Assembly: GCA_035539075.1 (NCBI GenBank)
Contig: DATLJB010000052.1
Coordinates: 56,321 to 120,320 of the forward strand
Length of the DNA: 64,000 nt
Direction: 5' to 3'
From: Dongia_B sp035539075
GTDB lineage: Bacteria > Pseudomonadota > Alphaproteobacteria > Dongiales > Dongiaceae
The notes under the pieces are model-generated. The model was not told where the DNA came from. It ran no database searches and saw only the letters and a program-made list of their open reading frames with translations. Both the position numbers and the translations under genes were made by a program. Within the stretch, counting starts at the first letter, position 1, and the number at the start of each line of letters is the position of its first letter. This document shows, one piece after another, positions 61,546 to 64,000 of the stretch.

Positions 61546-62951
61546 GCAGCCGTACCACAGCCGCAACCTGTCTTGCCCGCATCCTTGGCGACAACCTCCG
61601 CAATGCAGCATGCCCTCTCTTCTACCGGGGCCGGACCGCCGCAGCAGGCACCCTGCTCCGCCGGAGCGGGGCTGCCGCAGCATCCCTCCTCTGCGAAGGC
61701 ATCCGTCGAACAAATGCCCGTTTCCGGAAGCACGAGTTGCACGCGGTCCGCTGCTTCGATGTCGCCGGCGATCGCCGCGACAACCGAGCGAGCCTGCTCA
61801 TAACCAGTCAGGAGCAGGAAGGTCGGGGCTCGTCCGTAAGATTTCACGCCGACGGTAAAGAAGTTGGGCTCCGGATGCGAAAGCTCGCGATGTCCATGCG
61901 GCGGAACGGAGCCGCATGAATGCAGATTCGGATCAATCAACGGTCCGAGCGCCCGAACGCTCTCCAGCCATGGGTCAAGTTCCAATCTCAACTCGCGCGT
62001 AAGATTGAGGTCCGGCCGTTGCCCGGTAGCTGCAATAATTTCATCGACCGGTCCAACGGCGGCGGGTCCGTCGGCGGTTTCACCGCTTAAGCTCAAACCG
62101 TCAGCTGTCGACAACACCTCTTCAGTCGAAAATCCCGTAACGAGCTCGATCTGGCCACGGTCGACGAGCTGCTTCAGATGCCAGCCAAGTGCGCCTCTGG
62201 CCGGAAGCTGATCCGCGTCGCCGCCACCATAGATGCGTCCGAGATTGCTACCCCGGACGACCCAGGTTACCAGCTTGCCTTCGCCGGGGAGTTTAGCGAG
62301 ATCCAGAAGCACGTTGATCGCCGAATATCCGGAGCCAACCACGGCTACCCGCTTGCCGCTATAGCGCGCCCTCAGTTTGCCCAGGACATCGGGCATGCCA
62401 TAAGCGATGTGAGCGGCGTGTTCCCTCTCGCCAGGTACGGCCACCCCAGAGCCGCCTAGGGGATTTGCGTTTGACCAGGTACCGGACGCGTCGATGACAG
62501 CCCGGGCAAGCTCATATCGGACAGCGCCGGAAGAGTCGGTGAGTTGCAGGCGGAACGGCTTGGCCTGGCGGCCCTTGCTGGAAACCTTGTCGATGCCGAC
62601 ACGCGAAATCGCGGTCACCCGCATGCCGGTTTTGATGAAGGGCTTTAGCGCGGGCAACGCCGCGAGCGGCTTCAGATAGGAGTCGACAATTTCGCCACCC
62701 GTCGGCAGCACAGAGGCAGGCGGCATCTGCCAGCCTGACTTCTCCAGCAATCGAACCGAAGCGGGATCGACGCTCTGCTCCCAGGTGGTGAAGATCCTCA
62801 CATGCGCCCAATCGAGTAGATTGGCGCCCGCGGAGTCGCCGGCTTCATAGACACGAAAGGCGATGTCGCGCTCGGCAAGGTTTGCCGCGGCGGCAAGTCC
62901 GATCGGACCGGCACCGATGACGGCAACCGGCAGGTCTTCAAGATGCGTCAT
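61542..62951 (-). CDS. FAD-dependent monooxygenase (ArsO-like) with Cys-rich tail
   Basis: A 469-residue flavoprotein. The FAD site is AVIGAGPIGLAAAANLAER, with IDASGTWSNANPLG, the NAD(P)H site VAVVGSGYSAINVLLDLA, and IIAATGQRPD. ArsO-like monooxygenases occur in ars operons. The last 49 residues are a separate Ala/Pro/Glu-rich tail with three CC pairs (424-425, 436-437, 448-449) and CGCG (463-466), a possible metalloid-binding appendage. The ATG at 62951 follows GAAGGAC and an ArsR-box-like palindrome. Confidence 0.86.
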   Translation of the reverse strand: MTHLEDLPVAVIGAGPIGLAAAANLAERDIAFRVYEAGDSAGANLLDWAHVRIFTTWEQSVDPASVRLLEKSGWQMPPASVLPTGGEIVDSYLKPLAALPALKPFIKTGMRVTAISRVGIDKVSSKGRQAKPFRLQLTDSSGAVRYELARAVIDASGTWSNANPLGGSGVAVPGEREHAAHIAYGMPDVLGKLRARYSGKRVAVVGSGYSAINVLLDLAKLPGEGKLVTWVVRGSNLGRIYGGGDADQLPARGALGWHLKQLVDRGQIELVTGFSTEEVLSTADGLSLSGETADGPAAVGPVDEIIAATGQRPDLNLTRELRLELDPWLESVRALGPLIDPNLHSCGSVPPHGHRELSHPEPNFFTVGVKSYGRAPTFLLLTGYEQARSVVAAIAGDIEAADRVQLVLPETGICSTDAFAEEGCCGSPAPAEQGACCGGPAPVEERACCIAEVVAKDAGKTGCGCGTAA

Positions 62952-62968
62952 ATCCAATAGTCCTTCGC

Positions 62969-62991
62969 TATTTCCAGCACAACCGAAATAA
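62969..62991 (-). promoter_or_regulatory. ArsR-box-like palindrome before the monooxygenase gene
   Basis: TTATTTCG - 7 bases - TGGAAATA on the minus strand, 18 bp upstream of the start codon. Identical arms and spacing occur upstream of the arsR at 63325 (63366-63388). Confidence 0.6.
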
Positions 62992-63010
62992 CAAATCAAA
63001 AAAAGAGAGG

Positions 63011-63325
63011 TTAAGCCGCTCTCCCCTTCCGCTTGCACGCAGCATCCACGCAGCATTCGGCGACGAGATAATCGACCAGCGAATTCATGGCGGTGTAATT
63101 GGCACGGCAGATCAGCGTCGTGCCTTGCCGGTCCTGAGAAACGAGGCCATTCGCGACCAGGTTCTTGAGGTGATGCGACAGGGTCGATGCGGCGATCCCG
63201 ATCTTATCCTGCAAGCTGCCGACCGGCAGTCCGTCGTCACCTGCTCTCACCAGGGCGCGGTAGACCTGGAGGCGGGTCGGGTTGCCGAGGGCTTCAAGCT
63301 GACTGGCTGCTAATTCGATTTTCAT
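63011..63325 (-). CDS. arsR: ArsR family repressor of the second ars cluster
   Basis: A 104-residue winged-helix protein: LEALGNPTRLQVYRALV, IAASTLSHHLKNLVANGL, QGTTLICRANYTAM. The C-terminal Cys91, Cys92 and Cys97 (ECCVDAAC) form a plausible As(III) site, as in the Acidithiobacillus ArsR. No Shine-Dalgarno is visible before the ATG. It heads the monooxygenase-MFS unit, 59 bp upstream of the monooxygenase start. Confidence 0.92.
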   Translation of the reverse strand: MKIELAASQLEALGNPTRLQVYRALVRAGDDGLPVGSLQDKIGIAASTLSHHLKNLVANGLVSQDRQGTTLICRANYTAMNSLVDYLVAECCVDAACKRKGRAA

Positions 63326-63331
63326 AGAAAT

Positions 63332-63360
63332 AACATGAGATAGTTTCGGTGAGCGGTCAA
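63332..63360 (-). promoter_or_regulatory. promoter of the second arsR (leaderless)
   Basis: -35 TTGACC (63355-63360), 17-base spacer, -10 CATGTT (63332-63337). Only six bases separate the -10 from the ATG at 63325, so transcription would begin at or beside the start codon. Confidence 0.55.
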
Positions 63361-63365
63361 GGTTA

Positions 63366-63388
63366 TATTTCCATATAAATCGAAATAA
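63366..63388 (-). promoter_or_regulatory. ArsR-box-like palindrome upstream of arsR
   Basis: TTATTTCG - 7 bases - TGGAAATA, just upstream of the -35 element; the same arms and spacing as at 62969-62991. Confidence 0.6.
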
Positions 63389-63498
63389 CAGATGTGCAAG
63401 CCGCTTCCTGGTCCGGACGCTTACTCTTGTTGACCAGGTGCGGGAGCTGGATCGGGAGATTGCCCGCTGGGCGCGACAGGATGACGACGCGGCAAAGC

Positions 63499-63529
63499 AA
63501 AAGGCCCCGCTCTTGGGAGGGGGCCTTTT
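63499..63529 (-). terminator. terminator of the rRNA operon
   Basis: A 10-bp perfect stem (AAAAGGCCCC / GGGGCCTTTT) begins 4 bases after the tRNA-fMet 3' end. Confidence 0.85.
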
Positions 63530-63532
63530 ACT

Positions 63533-63709
<177 letters not shown>

Positions 63710-63842
63710 GTGGACCGTGTTTTAGCCCGGTAGCGGTATTAGTTTTCGCTCCGGGCCTTATGGCCCTTCGCTGGGGCGGGCCGCTCGCTGCAATGCGGCT
63801 GCAGGAGAGGCCGTGATCCAGCATGTGTGTTTATCAAGCAGC

Positions 63843-63870
63843 AAAGGCGCCGTTTTTGTTCGGCGCCTTT
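63843..63870 (-). terminator. hairpin between 5S rRNA and tRNA-fMet
   Basis: A 10-bp perfect stem AAAGGCGCCG / CGGCGCCTTT with an 8-base loop, 36 bp after 5S. It is probably an RNA-processing or terminator-like hairpin in the rrn transcript. Confidence 0.6.
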
Positions 63871-63906
63871 GGTGTCTGTGATTGTCGATTGTTTGCTGGC
63901 TTTGAA

Positions 63907-64000
63907 GACCTGGCAGCGACCTACTCTCCCACGTCTTGAGACGGAGTACCATCGGCGCTGAGGGTTTTCACGGCCGAGTTCGGAATGGGATCGGGTGTAT
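63907..64000 (-). rRNA. rrf: 5S ribosomal RNA, 3' part (cut by window end)
   Basis: Reading the minus strand, the conserved ATACACCCGATCCCATTCC region, GAACTCGGCCGTGAAAACC, GCGCCGATGGTACTCCGTC and the 3' end GAGTAGGTCGCTGCCAGGTC are all present. The 5' end lies beyond the window. Confidence 0.93.

Overview
The window reads as one contiguous piece of an alphaproteobacterial chromosome, most likely Hyphomicrobiales (Rhizobium/Agrobacterium/Ensifer-like). The reasons are high GC, rhizobial-type small stress proteins, multiple Ku proteins with a PE-ligase-polymerase LigD, and the right end, where 5S rRNA is followed by tRNA-fMet and a terminator on the minus strand (the usual rhizobial rrn tail). 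I see no insertion sequence, phage or CRISPR array.

Layout. (1) 0.1-18.9 kb is a stress and DNA-maintenance region. It holds two DUF2934 proteins, dodecin, UdgX, two PRC-barrel proteins, a KGG-repeat protein, an inorganic pyrophosphatase overlapping ligD, two convergent Ku genes, a proline-racemase-family enzyme, several small charged proteins, AsmA, a YihY/BrkB membrane protein and topoisomerase IB. Sites resembling alphaproteobacterial EcfG/RpoE2 promoters (GGAAC-N16-CGTT) precede some of the small genes. (2) 18.9-34.2 kb has an EmrAB-type efflux pair, a large HPII-type catalase, a phospholipase D fused to a VTT/DedA membrane domain overlapping an endonuclease/exonuclease/phosphatase-family gene, an SDR, a DUF2231/sorbosone dehydrogenase-type pair, and a ClpG/ClpK-like disaggregase followed by hdeD.

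(3) 34.6-47.4 kb is a complete selenoprotein module. On the minus strand a promoter drives fdoG (with an in-frame UGA read as selenocysteine and a recognisable SECIS hairpin), then fdoH, fdoI, fdhE, selA, a Sel1-repeat gene, selB and selC (tRNA-Sec). The selB frame runs straight through selC. Divergently, a Tat-exported transglutaminase-like gene overlaps selD. (4) 47.5-53.8 kb carries mntH and an exported bicupin of the oxalate decarboxylase family in one minus-strand unit, a LysR regulator, a small secreted protein and an OprB-type porin. Oxalate to formate (OxdC, Mn-dependent), Mn supply (MntH) and formate oxidation (FdoGHI) would form a pathway. (5) 54.2-63.4 kb has two arsenic clusters. 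The first is arsH / arsR-arsC(LMW-PTPase type)-acr3-arsC(glutaredoxin type) with a convergent arsA. The second is arsR / FAD monooxygenase with a Cys-rich tail / MFS exporter. (6) 63.5-64 kb is the end of an rRNA operon.

Start codons were chosen from visible Shine-Dalgarno sequences and family N-termini. Functional calls rest on motifs recognised by eye; no database search was run.
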